Made by a program: the position numbers and the translations under genes
In this document: positions 8,418 through 18,500 of the stretch, in pieces
Numbering within the stretch: the first letter of the stretch is position 1
Layout: each line of letters opens with the position of its first letter
NCBI RefSeq assembly: GCF_008370345.1
Contig: NZ_VTUU01000002.1
Span: 186,001-250,000 of the forward strand
Source of the DNA: Marinobacter salinexigens
GTDB taxonomy: Bacteria > Pseudomonadota > Gammaproteobacteria > Pseudomonadales > Oleiphilaceae
Direction of reading: 5' to 3'
Length of the DNA stretch: 64,000 bases
The notes under the pieces: model-generated
The model's input: only the letters and a program-made list of their open reading frames with translations
The model's database searches: none
Told to the model about the DNA's origin: nothing

Positions 8418-10139
8418 CGGATACAGGGGTGGCAAGGCTGTTTCCTTCCTGGCCTTGCCCTTGCTCTTACCGCTACGCAAGTGCTGTAGTAATACAGCCA
8501 GTTTTTTACCGTCCCATCCCTCGATACGACCTTCAGCCGCAAACAGGTGCGACTGCAAATCCGCGAACGCAGCTTGCAGTTCCGGGCTCGCGGTATGACT
8601 GATGGCTTCCGACGCAGTGCGGAAGTTGTGGCCCGGAAACGCCAGATTCATCCACCGAAGCATGAGTGCCGGGGAGCTTGCGGAACCTGTCCTGATGGCA
8701 TCCACAAGCTCGTCGAACACTTGAGATTCCTGATTTCCGGCTTTGGTCACCGGAGTGGTTGCTTCGCCGGAACTCCGTTTGTGGGCCGCCCACCACGCAA
8801 CCAGTGTCACCAACCATAGACCGCCGAAGGCCAGAGCCAGTAATTGCCATACTGGCTCACCTGAATCTTGTGGGGTCCGGGGTGCGGGTTCCTGACGTTC
8901 CGACGTCGTGGGCTCGGGCGATTCCGGGGCTGGTGCCACGGGTTTAGCGGCAGCCGGGGCGGCACCTCCCACTTCCAGTATCTTGGCATTGAGTACTGCA
9001 TATTGCTGGCTATCGGTATCCGTATCCCACCAGGGGATACGAATTTCCGGCAGCGTCATTTTCCCGGGCTTCACGGGCACCAGTGCGCTGGTCTGACTCA
9101 GTGTGGACGTCAGCCCCTCTTGTGTCTTGATAGTGGAGCGTTCCGGCTGGTCAGGATAGCTCCTGAGTCCTTCAGGCACTTCATCGGGAATAGGAGGCAG
9201 CGCTTCGGAGGGCAGGCCCTTGGCTTCCAGAGACAGCTCCCGGGTGAGATTCTCTCCGGTGTCTACTTTCATCGTGGGTGGCAGACCGGACTCGGAGAGA
9301 GTCAGATCACTGGCGGGTAGCCAGGTGTCGCCGGTGAAACTGGCGGGAATATCCTTGACCGGCACATCATAAAGTTGCTCGCTGTCCCTCAGGAAAATCA
9401 GCTTGCCCTCGGTGTCCCGGGCCTGACCTTCAAATTTGATAGCAGGCAGGGTGAGAGTACCTGGCTGCTGGGGGAACAGGGCGTAGCGCCGTTCTACCAC
9501 CCGGTAACGAATGCCATCCCTGTACCGGGAGTATTCTGTTTGCTTTCCAAGCGGCTCGATAATCGCGTTCGGGTGTTCCGGTTCGGACAGGTCGCCACGA
9601 ATCAGGTTGCCGCTGAAGAACAGGCGAACGGTCAGCGTAAGCTGTTCCTGAACATAAACTTCTGCCTTGTCGGCGGCCAACTCGATAAAGCTGTCCCTGG
9701 CACTGGCCGGGTCCTGTTGCGGTGGCGTTCCGTCAATGACCTCAATGGTAACCGGCTCAGACGTTGCGTCTCGGAAGGTCAGAGCGGGAATGGTCAGTTT
9801 GCCGGTGCTCTCGGGAGCCAGCTGGTAGGTCCAGGTAATTTCGCCCACCATGTCATTGTTGACAGTACGAATGCTGTACCGCTGATTCCGGGAGAGAATC
9901 CTGAAGTCCGGTTCCACCTTTTCGATATCCGGATTGGGGAGGTCAGACAGGTTGAAGTCGAACAGATTGCTCAGGTTGATATCCAGCTTCATCGTGCCTT
10001 TGACCGTGAGCGTCACCACTTCGCCCTCGTAGAGCTGGGTCCGGTCCGGTTCAACCCTGAGTTCCTCCGCGTGGGATGCCATTGCTTGTAATGTCAGGAC
10101 AAGAAAGACGGCAAGTGGAAAGAAAAGCCGTTTTACCAT
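8400..10139 (-). CDS. batD: BatD-like oxygen tolerance protein
   Basis: Predicted envelope protein of 579 residues. An N-terminal signal peptide (KRLFFPLAVFLVLTLQAMASHA) is followed by Ig-like beta domains typical of BatD (RVEPDRTQLYEGEVVTLTV opens the first). A proline/glutamate linker near 430-455, one membrane helix (about 462-482) and a small cytoplasmic helical domain end the protein. The frame extends 34 codons further upstream, but the ATG at 10139 gives the signal peptide and overlaps the previous stop as ATGGTAA, so coupling decides the start. Bat proteins work with MoxR ATPases and VWA proteins in envelope stress or complex assembly; the exact substrate is unknown. Confidence 0.85.
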   Translation of the reverse strand: MVKRLFFPLAVFLVLTLQAMASHAEELRVEPDRTQLYEGEVVTLTVKGTMKLDINLSNLFDFNLSDLPNPDIEKVEPDFRILSRNQRYSIRTVNNDMVGEITWTYQLAPESTGKLTIPALTFRDATSEPVTIEVIDGTPPQQDPASARDSFIELAADKAEVYVQEQLTLTVRLFFSGNLIRGDLSEPEHPNAIIEPLGKQTEYSRYRDGIRYRVVERRYALFPQQPGTLTLPAIKFEGQARDTEGKLIFLRDSEQLYDVPVKDIPASFTGDTWLPASDLTLSESGLPPTMKVDTGENLTRELSLEAKGLPSEALPPIPDEVPEGLRSYPDQPERSTIKTQEGLTSTLSQTSALVPVKPGKMTLPEIRIPWWDTDTDSQQYAVLNAKILEVGGAAPAAAKPVAPAPESPEPTTSERQEPAPRTPQDSGEPVWQLLALAFGGLWLVTLVAWWAAHKRSSGEATTPVTKAGNQESQVFDELVDAIRTGSASSPALMLRWMNLAFPGHNFRTASEAISHTASPELQAAFADLQSHLFAAEGRIEGWDGKKLAVLLQHLRSGKSKGKARKETALPPLYPKNLTA

Positions 10140-11965
10140 GGTGTATCGCCCTCGTCGGAAGGTGTTTGCCGTTCCTGGTATTGCTGCAGGAATTTTCGTC
10201 TTAGCAGGCCGCCGGGATTGTCCGGGACTCGCCTTAGCCATTGTTCCTGACCCTGGCTCAGAGGCTGTTCGGAAATCTCGGAAGGGGCCTGTGAAGTGGG
10301 CTCAGAAGGCTGCTCCGTCTGGTTACTGTCGTCAGCTTGCTGCGGCTGTTGTGGCTCGCTTTGTTGTTCTGACGACTCGCCGTTCTGCTGTTGTTCAGAT
10401 TCGGACGGCTGCTGTGATTGCTCACCCTTGTCCTGCTGATCATTCTGGCCGGATTGGTTCTGTTGCTGCTGACCATTCTGATCCTGATTGCTTTCGCCGT
10501 CCTGATTTTGCTGTTGATCCTGCTGGGACTGGTCTTGCTGGCTACTGTTCTGGTTTTTTCCGGATTTGTTCTGTTGTTGCTTTTGCTGCTCAAGTAGCTT
10601 TTTTACCAGATCCCGGTTAAACGTGGCGTCTTCCATGTCCGGATTTTGGGAAAGTGCTTCATTGTATGCATCAATGGACTCCTGGAGCTTACCCGCTTTG
10701 GCCAGTGCATTGCCGCGGTTGAAATCTGCCCTGGCCCCGGGCACCTGAGCGAAGGTGCGGGCAGCTTCATCAAATTGATTGGACCGGTACTGGGCGGAAC
10801 CTCGCCAGGCAGGGCTATCAAGGTTTTTAGCTGCCTGCTCAGGATCTTGCTCAATCAACGTCGGGGCGCGCTGGTCTTCCCGCTGCCACAGGCTGTCCCA
10901 GTCCATGGCTTGTGCCGGTTGTGGCGTCGACAGTGGCAGCAAAATGACAGCGATAACGGCAAATGCTCCGCGTCGCCAGCCAAGCACTAACAAGGGCAGA
11001 ATAAGCCATAGCAGCCAATAGCCGTCATCCTGCCAGCGTCTCACGGTCAGATCTTCTTCCGGGTCCTGCCATTTACCGTCGGTGTTGAAGCTGTCGAGGC
11101 TGTCAGGACTCAGTCCGAGCGCCTGAATATCGGTGTCATCGAGGGTCAGGGTATGGCTGGCACCATGGGTTTTGCTGGCGAGAAAGGCTAACCCCTCCGG
11201 GTCGGCCTTGCTAATGACCACGTCACCGTTGTCCCGGATAAATCCCCGTTTGGCAAGTGGGATAGGGCCTCCGGCCCGGGTGCCAATTGTTAGGGTACTC
11301 AGCGAAAACCCGGTGTCTGCAAGGCTCTCGCGGATAGTGTCGAAATAGCGGGCCTGAATGTCGTCACTGAGTAGCAGAATGCGTCCTTTGCCTGGCGCTC
11401 CCTGCTGTAGTAGCGCCTTGGCCTGTTCAATGGCAAGATCTGCGCGGTTACCCGCAGCTGGCATGATCATGGGGTCCAGAACGTCCAGCATGGCCTCAAT
11501 CGTTTGCCGGTCGTCCGTCAGCGGCGTGACGACATGGGCGTCAGCAGAAAAGACAATCAGGCCGTTCAGACTGCCTTCCCGGGTCGCGAGAATATCGCGG
11601 ATTTTGCGCTTGGCCAGGGTCAGGCGATCAGGCTCCACATCAGTGGCCAGCATGGACAGTGAAAGATCCAGCACGATGACCAGGCTGTCACCAGGTTTCT
11701 TCAGGGGTGTTGGAGCCTCCCTCCAGGCCGGGCCGGCGAGGGCAATCGACAGCAATGTCATTGCCGCTATAGCGGGTAGCACCGGAGACCGGCGTTTCGT
11801 CCCTGCCTGGCCATTGTGCCTGAGCAAGGGGGTGAGGAACGCCTGGGGAATCAGCCGCGACCAGCCACTGTCTCCGGATCGAAGATGCCGAATGGTCAGG
11901 TACAGTAATGGAACCGCTAACAGCACCAGCAACCAGACCGGCCGCAGAAAATGAAAATCAGCCAT
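10133..11965 (-). CDS. BatB/BatC-type VWA and TPR membrane protein
   Basis: Fusion of a VWA domain and TPR repeats, 610 residues from the ATG at 11965 (TTGAGGGAGGGC is the ribosome binding site and the ATG overlaps the batA stop). Two N-terminal hydrophobic segments precede the VWA domain, whose MIDAS motif reads DLSLS (LVIVLDLSLSMLATDV). After two more hydrophobic stretches near 300-350, TPR units run through about residues 375-450 (RADFNRGNALAKAGKLQESI). A Q/N/S-rich low-complexity tract of about 120 residues follows. The end carries the conserved-looking WLRRVPDNPGGLLRRKF. Metal-dependent protein binding is inferred from the VWA family. Confidence 0.87.
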   Translation of the reverse strand: MADFHFLRPVWLLVLLAVPLLYLTIRHLRSGDSGWSRLIPQAFLTPLLRHNGQAGTKRRSPVLPAIAAMTLLSIALAGPAWREAPTPLKKPGDSLVIVLDLSLSMLATDVEPDRLTLAKRKIRDILATREGSLNGLIVFSADAHVVTPLTDDRQTIEAMLDVLDPMIMPAAGNRADLAIEQAKALLQQGAPGKGRILLLSDDIQARYFDTIRESLADTGFSLSTLTIGTRAGGPIPLAKRGFIRDNGDVVISKADPEGLAFLASKTHGASHTLTLDDTDIQALGLSPDSLDSFNTDGKWQDPEEDLTVRRWQDDGYWLLWLILPLLVLGWRRGAFAVIAVILLPLSTPQPAQAMDWDSLWQREDQRAPTLIEQDPEQAAKNLDSPAWRGSAQYRSNQFDEAARTFAQVPGARADFNRGNALAKAGKLQESIDAYNEALSQNPDMEDATFNRDLVKKLLEQQKQQQNKSGKNQNSSQQDQSQQDQQQNQDGESNQDQNGQQQQNQSGQNDQQDKGEQSQQPSESEQQQNGESSEQQSEPQQPQQADDSNQTEQPSEPTSQAPSEISEQPLSQGQEQWLRRVPDNPGGLLRRKFLQQYQERQTPSDEGDTPW

Positions 11966-13016
11966 CAAGCCCTCCCTCAACAGATTGCCCAGGAGAATGG
12001 CCACGAGAGCCCCCACGAGTCTCACGTTTTTCCCGCACAGCCACAATAAACCTGCCCAACAAAAACATCAGCCAGAGTATTCCCGCGGCGCCGGCAGGCC
12101 ATACGAAGAGTTCGGTTACGGGGCGATAAAACTTGCCTTCAAGCTCGATGGGCTCGAGTTGATTGATGCTTTCGTAGATCATTTCCAGTTCCGGCAGGCT
12201 TCTGGCCCGGAAATACTGCCCACCGGTTTGCTCGGCCATCCGGGTCAGCAGGGCTTCGTCCAGGTCACGGGACGGGTTAACCCTGCGGGAACCCAGAAAG
12301 CCGCTCTGAATCATGGATTCAGCGCCAATTCCGATCGTGTAGAGGCGAACGCCGGCCGCTTTGGCTATTTCAGTCGCTTTGTCCGGTGTGATCTCGCCGG
12401 CGGTATTGGCTCCGTCTGTCAGCAGAATCGCTACCCGCTGATCCTGGGGTCGGTCACGCAGGCGCTTGATGGACAATCCAACAGCGTCTCCGATAGCCGT
12501 TGCACGTCCTGCCATACCCAGGCCGGCCTCTGTCAGCAGCGTCTTCACGGTTTTCAGATCGAAGGTCAGCGGCGCCTGAACGTAAGGTTCTGTGCCAAAC
12601 AGGATCAGCCCCAGGCGATCACCTTGCCTTCGGGTAATGAAGTCATCCAGTACAACTTTCACCGCCTGCAGGCGGTTAATGCTACGCCCCTGAACAACCA
12701 TGTCCTGTTCGTCCATGCTGGGCGAGATATCTACCAGTAGCATGAGATCTCTCCCTGTGACGGGCAACTGGACCTGTTCACCCACGTGCTGCGGGCGGGC
12801 CAGGGCGAGTACAAGAAGACACCATCCCAGCAAAAGCAGCAACTGGCGCCACAAGGGCGTTGCATTACCTCGATGGCTCACACCTGGCAGGTCGGAAAGC
12901 CAGTGCCCCATGGGCAGCACCGGAGCGTCCACCGCTTGCCGGTGGGATCGCCACCAATACAGCAGCAGAGGGATCACGGTCAGGAGCAGCAGCCAGGGGT
13001 AGGCGAGGTTCAGCAT
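11958..13016 (-). CDS. batA: BatA-like VWA domain membrane protein
   Basis: 352 residues. Two N-terminal hydrophobic segments flank WWRSHRQ, then a VWA domain with a complete MIDAS start DISPS (LMLLVDISPSMDEQD) and the later LLTDGANTAGEI motif. A C-terminal membrane segment (about 305-325) follows. The ATG at 13016 is chosen over a start six codons upstream because it overlaps the DUF4381 stop as ATGCTGA and opens with the canonical LAYPWLLLL. It is the first of two VWA proteins in the cluster, probably forming a membrane complex with the MoxR ATPase. Confidence 0.88.
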   Translation of the reverse strand: MLNLAYPWLLLLTVIPLLLYWWRSHRQAVDAPVLPMGHWLSDLPGVSHRGNATPLWRQLLLLLGWCLLVLALARPQHVGEQVQLPVTGRDLMLLVDISPSMDEQDMVVQGRSINRLQAVKVVLDDFITRRQGDRLGLILFGTEPYVQAPLTFDLKTVKTLLTEAGLGMAGRATAIGDAVGLSIKRLRDRPQDQRVAILLTDGANTAGEITPDKATEIAKAAGVRLYTIGIGAESMIQSGFLGSRRVNPSRDLDEALLTRMAEQTGGQYFRARSLPELEMIYESINQLEPIELEGKFYRPVTELFVWPAGAAGILWLMFLLGRFIVAVREKRETRGGSRGHSPGQSVEGGLDG

Positions 13017-13480
13017 TTCTGGCCTCCCAGCCACTGGCGGGCAAAGCTTATGGCAAGAATCGGATCGGCATGTGTTGCAGGTTGCCAGGCACTGTGAACG
13101 ATAGCCTCCACAATCTGGCGCGAATCGGCATCACCATCCGGAGAGGTCTGCAGCAGAAAACGAATCCAGTCGTCGCCGGACAGAGCCTCCGGGTGTTGAT
13201 CCCTGTATCGTTCCCGGGCGGCCTGCTTGAGCAGAGTGTTGAGCTGTGCAAACCATTGCGGATTCCTGCTTGCACGGCTTTCCAGCTCACCGAGCTGTCT
13301 CCTGGCAAGCCTTAGCCACCGACATTTTCTGTGCCGGCGCATAATGAACCAGACGGCGGCAGCAATCACGAGCAGAAGACACAGAGCAAGCAGCCACCAG
13401 CCTGGTGCGGGCGGCCAGAAACCGCCCGTTTCCGGGAGATGAATATCCCTGAGTTCGCCGAGGGTAGACTGTGGGTTCAT
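13010..13480 (-). CDS. DUF4381 single-span membrane protein
   Basis: 156 residues with one membrane helix (about 27-47), a basic RRHRKCRWLR stretch after it and a cytoplasmic helical domain. The opening LGELRDIHLPETGGFWPPAPGWW is typical of DUF4381, a family found only in MoxR/VWA clusters, where its biochemical role is unknown. It overlaps the DUF58 gene by four bases and batA by seven, so it is translated as part of the same operon. Confidence 0.85.
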   Translation of the reverse strand: MNPQSTLGELRDIHLPETGGFWPPAPGWWLLALCLLLVIAAAVWFIMRRHRKCRWLRLARRQLGELESRASRNPQWFAQLNTLLKQAARERYRDQHPEALSGDDWIRFLLQTSPDGDADSRQIVEAIVHSAWQPATHADPILAISFARQWLGGQKC

Positions 13481-14409
13481 CCGATTCGTCCCCCGGGCCC
13501 CAGCAGAGGTTTCAGGGCCGTCGCCGGGTTTTCGGCAGTGGACAGAGTGGCCGAGCTTACCCCGGACATCCTGAAGCAGCTTTCCAGTGCCTGCTCATGT
13601 TCTTCCAGTTTTTGCCGCCAGGCGCTTTGAAACCGTGAATTGGAAGCATCGAACCAGACCGGCCCATCGGGGCCTGCGACGGCGAATCGCCCGCTTTCCG
13701 GCATGTGTTGTTCAAGGGGATCGATAATGCGAAGGGCGCTGACCGTATTGTGTCTGGCAAGGGCACCAAGCAGCGTGCCAGTGTCGCCGGAGATATTCAT
13801 AAAATCACTGATAACGAAGATCCGGCTGCCGGTGTGGGCAACCCGTCGGACTTCCGCAATGGCCTGATCCAGCCCAAACGCATTTTCTGCAGACATCTCC
13901 TTCCCTTCGTTCTGTCCGGGGTGTTGTTGCAGCTTCGCAAGCGTGTCGAGGAACTGAAGAACGGACTTTTTGCGGCGCGCAGGGCGTTGGACGATGAGCT
14001 CCCGGGTGTTAAAGACAATGCCTCCGACCTGATCGCCTGCCCACAACGCCAGCCAGGCAAGAATGGAAGCCGCCTGAGCGCAGCGTACCTGCTTGTAGGC
14101 GCCGGTACTGGCAAAGAACAGGCTGGGTCCGAGATCGCACAGGAGCAAAACGGGGCGTTCCCGTTCCTCTTCGTAGAGTTTGGTGTGGGGGGCTTGCCGG
14201 CGGGCTGTTACCCGCCAGTCGATACTGCGGATATCATCACCAGGCTGGTATTGGCGAACTTCCGCGAAAGCCATCCCCCGCCCCCTCTGTGGAGAGTGCT
14301 GTAGTCCAGCCTGACGACTCCGGACCTGGCGGGCAGCAGGCAGCTTCAGAGCCCTGGCGTCCGCCTGTAGCCGGATCAGATCGGGAAGACTGATGGTTAT
14401 TTCGGCCAT
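13477..14409 (-). CDS. DUF58 domain protein
   Basis: 310 residues with the family signature REYQPGDD-like VRQYQPGDDIRSIDWRVTAR near residues 51-70, followed by a degenerate VWA-like fold (LLLCDLGPSLFF, then IFVISDFMNISGD). It has no membrane segment, so it is likely a cytoplasmic partner between the MoxR ATPase and the membrane VWA proteins. The start overlaps the moxR stop by one base. Role in the complex is inference from cluster conservation. Confidence 0.87.
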   Translation of the reverse strand: MAEITISLPDLIRLQADARALKLPAARQVRSRQAGLQHSPQRGRGMAFAEVRQYQPGDDIRSIDWRVTARRQAPHTKLYEEERERPVLLLCDLGPSLFFASTGAYKQVRCAQAASILAWLALWAGDQVGGIVFNTRELIVQRPARRKKSVLQFLDTLAKLQQHPGQNEGKEMSAENAFGLDQAIAEVRRVAHTGSRIFVISDFMNISGDTGTLLGALARHNTVSALRIIDPLEQHMPESGRFAVAGPDGPVWFDASNSRFQSAWRQKLEEHEQALESCFRMSGVSSATLSTAENPATALKPLLGPGGRIG

Positions 14410-15371
14410 TACGCGGTGACCGGCACCCGGTCAATCAAACGTTCGATTACGGTGTCTGCCGTCATGCCCTCGGCCTCAGCCTCAAAGGTCAGCAGGATTC
14501 GGTGGCGCAGAACATCGAAAGCCATGCTCCTCACGTCATCTGGAGTCACGTAATCCCGACCGTCGAGCCATGCCAGGGCCCGGGCGCATCGGTCGAGGGC
14601 AATGGTACCCCGGGGACTGGCACCGAATGCGGTCCAGCGGGCCAGTTCCGGATCCAGGCTGGCGGCGTCACGGGAAGCCAGTACCAGAGCAAGCAGATAT
14701 TTCTCGACGGCTTCGGCCATGTAGATTTCCGCAACCTCGCTGCGAGCGGCGAAGACTTCCTCTGCAGACAGGCGAATGTCCGCTTTGGGCTGGCCCTGGC
14801 GATAGTCGTTCCGTGCGAGATGCAGGATAGCCCTTTCGGATTCCGCGTCGGGATAGTCAATCACCACATGCATCAGAAATCGGTCCAGCTGGGCTTCAGG
14901 GAGGGGGTAGGTACCTTCCTGTTCAATCGGATTCTGGGTGGCCATGACCATAAATAGTTTGTCGAGTGGGAAGGTTTGCATGCCCACGCTGATCTGGCGT
15001 TCACCCATGGCTTCGAGAAGCGCTGACTGTACCTTTGCCGGTGCCCGGTTTATTTCATCGGCGAGCACCAGATTATGGAAAATAGGACCACGCTGAAATT
15101 CGAACAGCCCCGTTTCGGCCCGATAGATTTCGCTTCCGGTGACATCGGATGGCAGTAAGTCCGGGGTGAACTGGATGCGATGGAAGTCGCCCTCAAGATG
15201 ATCTGCAAGGGCTTTTATGGCGGTGGTTTTTGCGAGCCCTGGAGCGCCTTCGACGAGCAGGTGGCCATCTGCAAGCAAAGCGATCAGAAGCCGCTCTACC
15301 AACCGTTCCTGGCCAATAATCCGCTTGGCCAGCTGATCCCGTAATTCACCGAACGTATTCTGTAACGACAT
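14409..15371 (-). CDS. MoxR family AAA+ ATPase
   Basis: 320 residues. Walker A is GAPGLAKT at 42-49, Walker B is LADEIN, sensor 1 is ATQNP, and LPEAQLDRF follows, all standard for MoxR. The frame stays open 40 codons upstream, but the ATG at 15371 opens with the typical N-terminus (MSLQNTFGELRDQL). MoxR ATPases act as chaperone-like unfoldases for VWA partners. It heads the minus-strand operon that runs to batD and faces the divergent glutamate dehydrogenase gene across 160 bases. Confidence 0.93.
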   Translation of the reverse strand: MSLQNTFGELRDQLAKRIIGQERLVERLLIALLADGHLLVEGAPGLAKTTAIKALADHLEGDFHRIQFTPDLLPSDVTGSEIYRAETGLFEFQRGPIFHNLVLADEINRAPAKVQSALLEAMGERQISVGMQTFPLDKLFMVMATQNPIEQEGTYPLPEAQLDRFLMHVVIDYPDAESERAILHLARNDYRQGQPKADIRLSAEEVFAARSEVAEIYMAEAVEKYLLALVLASRDAASLDPELARWTAFGASPRGTIALDRCARALAWLDGRDYVTPDDVRSMAFDVLRHRILLTFEAEAEGMTADTVIERLIDRVPVTA

Positions 15372-15531
15372 GAGAAGTGATTGCCCCTCTTTTGAGGATG
15401 ATCTGAGGTATCCGGATCTTGCGTAAGTAGATGCCGCAGTTTTTGCGTCTGGGGAGCAAAAATCAAGGGCTTGACTATGCTTAAGTGACAATACATCGAT
15501 TACGTTTATTTCACGTTAACTGAGGTTCGAC

Positions 15532-18500
15532 ATGAATGCGCTGACAGTGGCCAGCAAGGAACAGTTCTTTGAACAGTTGGCTGAGGCTTTCTCCCAAAAA
15601 ATCGCAAAAACAGAAGCTAAGAAGATCAGCGAATTTGCCAAACAGCATTATGCACATATCCCCCTCGAGGAGCTTGTCAGTCGACGATTCTCGGATACCT
15701 ATGGTGCGGTACTGGCCGCCTGGCAGTTTCTCCAGAAGCGGAGTGGTGAAGAAACGCCGGTATCTGTTTTTAATCCGGATCTTGAAAGTGACGGATGGCA
15801 ATCGACCCATACCGTTGTTTTTATCCTGCATCCGAACATTCCATTCCTGATCGACTCGCTTCGAATTGCGATCAATCAGCGGGAAATCGGTACCCATTCA
15901 ATCCAGCATTCGATTCTGCAGGTCGAGCGGACCAAAGAGGGCAAACTCAAAAAGTTGCTGCCCACGAAGAAAAGCAGTTCCGGCGCGGAATATGAGGCTT
16001 TCATTGTGCTGGAAATCGACCGGCACAGCGACCCCGAGGATCTTAAGGCGCTGGAAGACGCGTTGCAGACTGTATTGCACGAGGTTCGTATCGCAGTGTC
16101 GGACTTCCCGGTGGTGACGGAGAAGGTCAGTGAAATTCTCACGGGTCTGGATAAAACCAAAGCGGGAATATCCGACGAAGAGAAGGAAGAGGCCCGTGGA
16201 TTCCTGCACTGGTTGTTGCAGGATCATTTCACTTTCCTGGGTTATGACGAATACGATTTTGCGAAGGACCGGAGCGGGATTGTCGTGAGAAGGGTCGAGG
16301 ACTCGGAGTTGGGTATTCTCCGGGTTAACAATGAACGACCGGACCGTGTGCGGCTGAATGAGCTGCCTCAGCGCACCCGTCATGAAATGACGCGCACCGA
16401 CGATATTTTCATCTTTGCCAAATCGGCCCAGCGTTCCCGGGTCCACCGTCCTGCCTACCCGGACTACATCGCGGTCAAGAAGTTCAACGCCAAGGGGGAA
16501 GTGGTCGGAGAGCGCCGTTTCCTTGGTCTCTACACGGCCCGGGTCTATAACGAGCGGCCGGACGAGATTCCCCTCCTGCGGCGGAAATTTCAGCGGGTGA
16601 TGAAAGAATCCGGGTTCCTTACGGATGACTACGCCGGTAAAGAACTGGAACAGATTCTGACTCTGTACCCCAGGGATGAGTTATTCCAGATCAAGACCGA
16701 TGAGCTATTGAAGGTCGCCAAGAGCATTCTCTATATCCAGGAGCGTCGCCGGATTGAACTGTTCATTCGTGAAGATGTGTATGGCCAGTTCGTGACCTGC
16801 CTGGCGTTCTTCCCTCGGGATATCTACAACACTGAGTTGCGACTCAGGGTCGAGCAGGTATTGATTGATACGCTCGGTGCCGAGGATGTGGAATTTGTTA
16901 CGCATTTTTCCGAATCAGTGCTGGCCCGCGTCCAGTTCACCATCCGCGTGCCCCAGGTCGAGAACCGCCAACTCCCGGTGGCTGAAATCCGGGAGAAGGT
17001 TATAGCGCTGGCTCAGTCCTGGCGGGACGGGCTCTATGACGCGCTGAGTGAAACTTACGGCGAGGAACAGGGTAACGAGTTATACCGGCTCTGGGCCGGA
17101 GGTTTTCCTGCCAGTTACACCGATATGTTTTCGCCGCGCCGTGCTGCGATTGATCTGGAGCATATCTCCACGGCCGCCCGTCAGGGTGATCTGGCGATGA
17201 GTTTTTATCGTGCTCTGGAAGAAGATGAAAGCACGCTGCACTTCAAACTGTTCTTCCCGGATCAGCCGCTGCCGTTATCGGACGTGATGCCGATCTTTGA
17301 CAACCTGGGATTCCGGGTGTTGGGTGAGCATCCCTTTGAAGTGATTGATCGGAGCGGTAAGACTGTCTGGATTCATGACTTTGCGCTCAAGGCTCATTCA
17401 GGGCGTATTGTGGACATTCATCGTATCCGGCCGATTTTTGAAGACCTGTTCCGGCGGGTCTGGCACGGTGATGCCGAGAATGATGCGTTCAACCGGATGC
17501 TGCTATCGTCCTACATGAGCTGGCGGGAAATTGCGCTGCTCAGGACCTATGCCCGATACATGCGGCAGATTCGCTTCTCCAATAGTCAGACCTTTATTTC
17601 AAATACCCTGGTCAACCACGTGGAGCTGACCCGGATTCTGCTGGATTACTTCGAAGTGAGGTTCAATCCGGACAAAAACCAGAGCGAGGCCAAGAGCAAA
17701 GCTGCTCAGCAGAAACTGGAAATCGAATTCAATGCGGGGCTGGACGGGGTCGACAACCTGAGTGAGGACAGGGTACTCCGGCTATACTTGGAGTTGATGC
17801 AGGCTACTCTCCGAACCAACTACTTCCAGCCGGATTCTGATGGGGGAGTCAAACCATACATCAGCGTGAAATTCGATCCGTCCCGCATACCGGACATGCC
17901 GCTGCCATTGCCGATGTTCGAGATCTTCGTGTACTCACCAAGGGTGGAAGGTGTGCACCTGCGCGGCGGTAAGGTCGCCCGCGGCGGGCTGCGTTGGTCT
18001 GACCGGTTCGAGGACTATCGCACAGAAATTCTCGGGCTGGTGAAGGCTCAGCAGGTCAAGAACGCGGTGATTGTGCCGGTCGGCGCCAAAGGTGGTTTTG
18101 TTGCCAAGCGCCTCCCGGACCCATCCGACAGGGAGGCCTTCCAGGCCGAGGGTATCGAGGCCTACAAAACCTTTATCCGCGGGCTGCTGGATATCACCGA
18201 CAACCTGGTCGATGCAGGAATTCAGCCGCCAGAGAGCGTGGTACGCCACGATGAGGACGACCATTACCTGGTGGTTGCGGCGGACAAGGGTACGGCAACC
18301 TTCTCGGATATAGCCAATGGTCTGTCGGCTGAATACGGCTTCTGGATGGGTGATGCCTTCGCCTCCGGAGGCAGCAATGGTTACGACCACAAGAAAATGG
18401 GCATCACCGCTCGGGGTGCCTGGGTGTCTGTGGAGCGCCACTTCCGGGAAATGGGCATCAATCCGGCCCTGGACGAATTCACTGCCATTGGTATCGGTGA

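Noticed and set aside
15471..15497. TTGACT with TACATC ahead of the glutamate dehydrogenase gene
   Set aside because: Spacing of 15 and a poor -10 make a promoter call unsafe.
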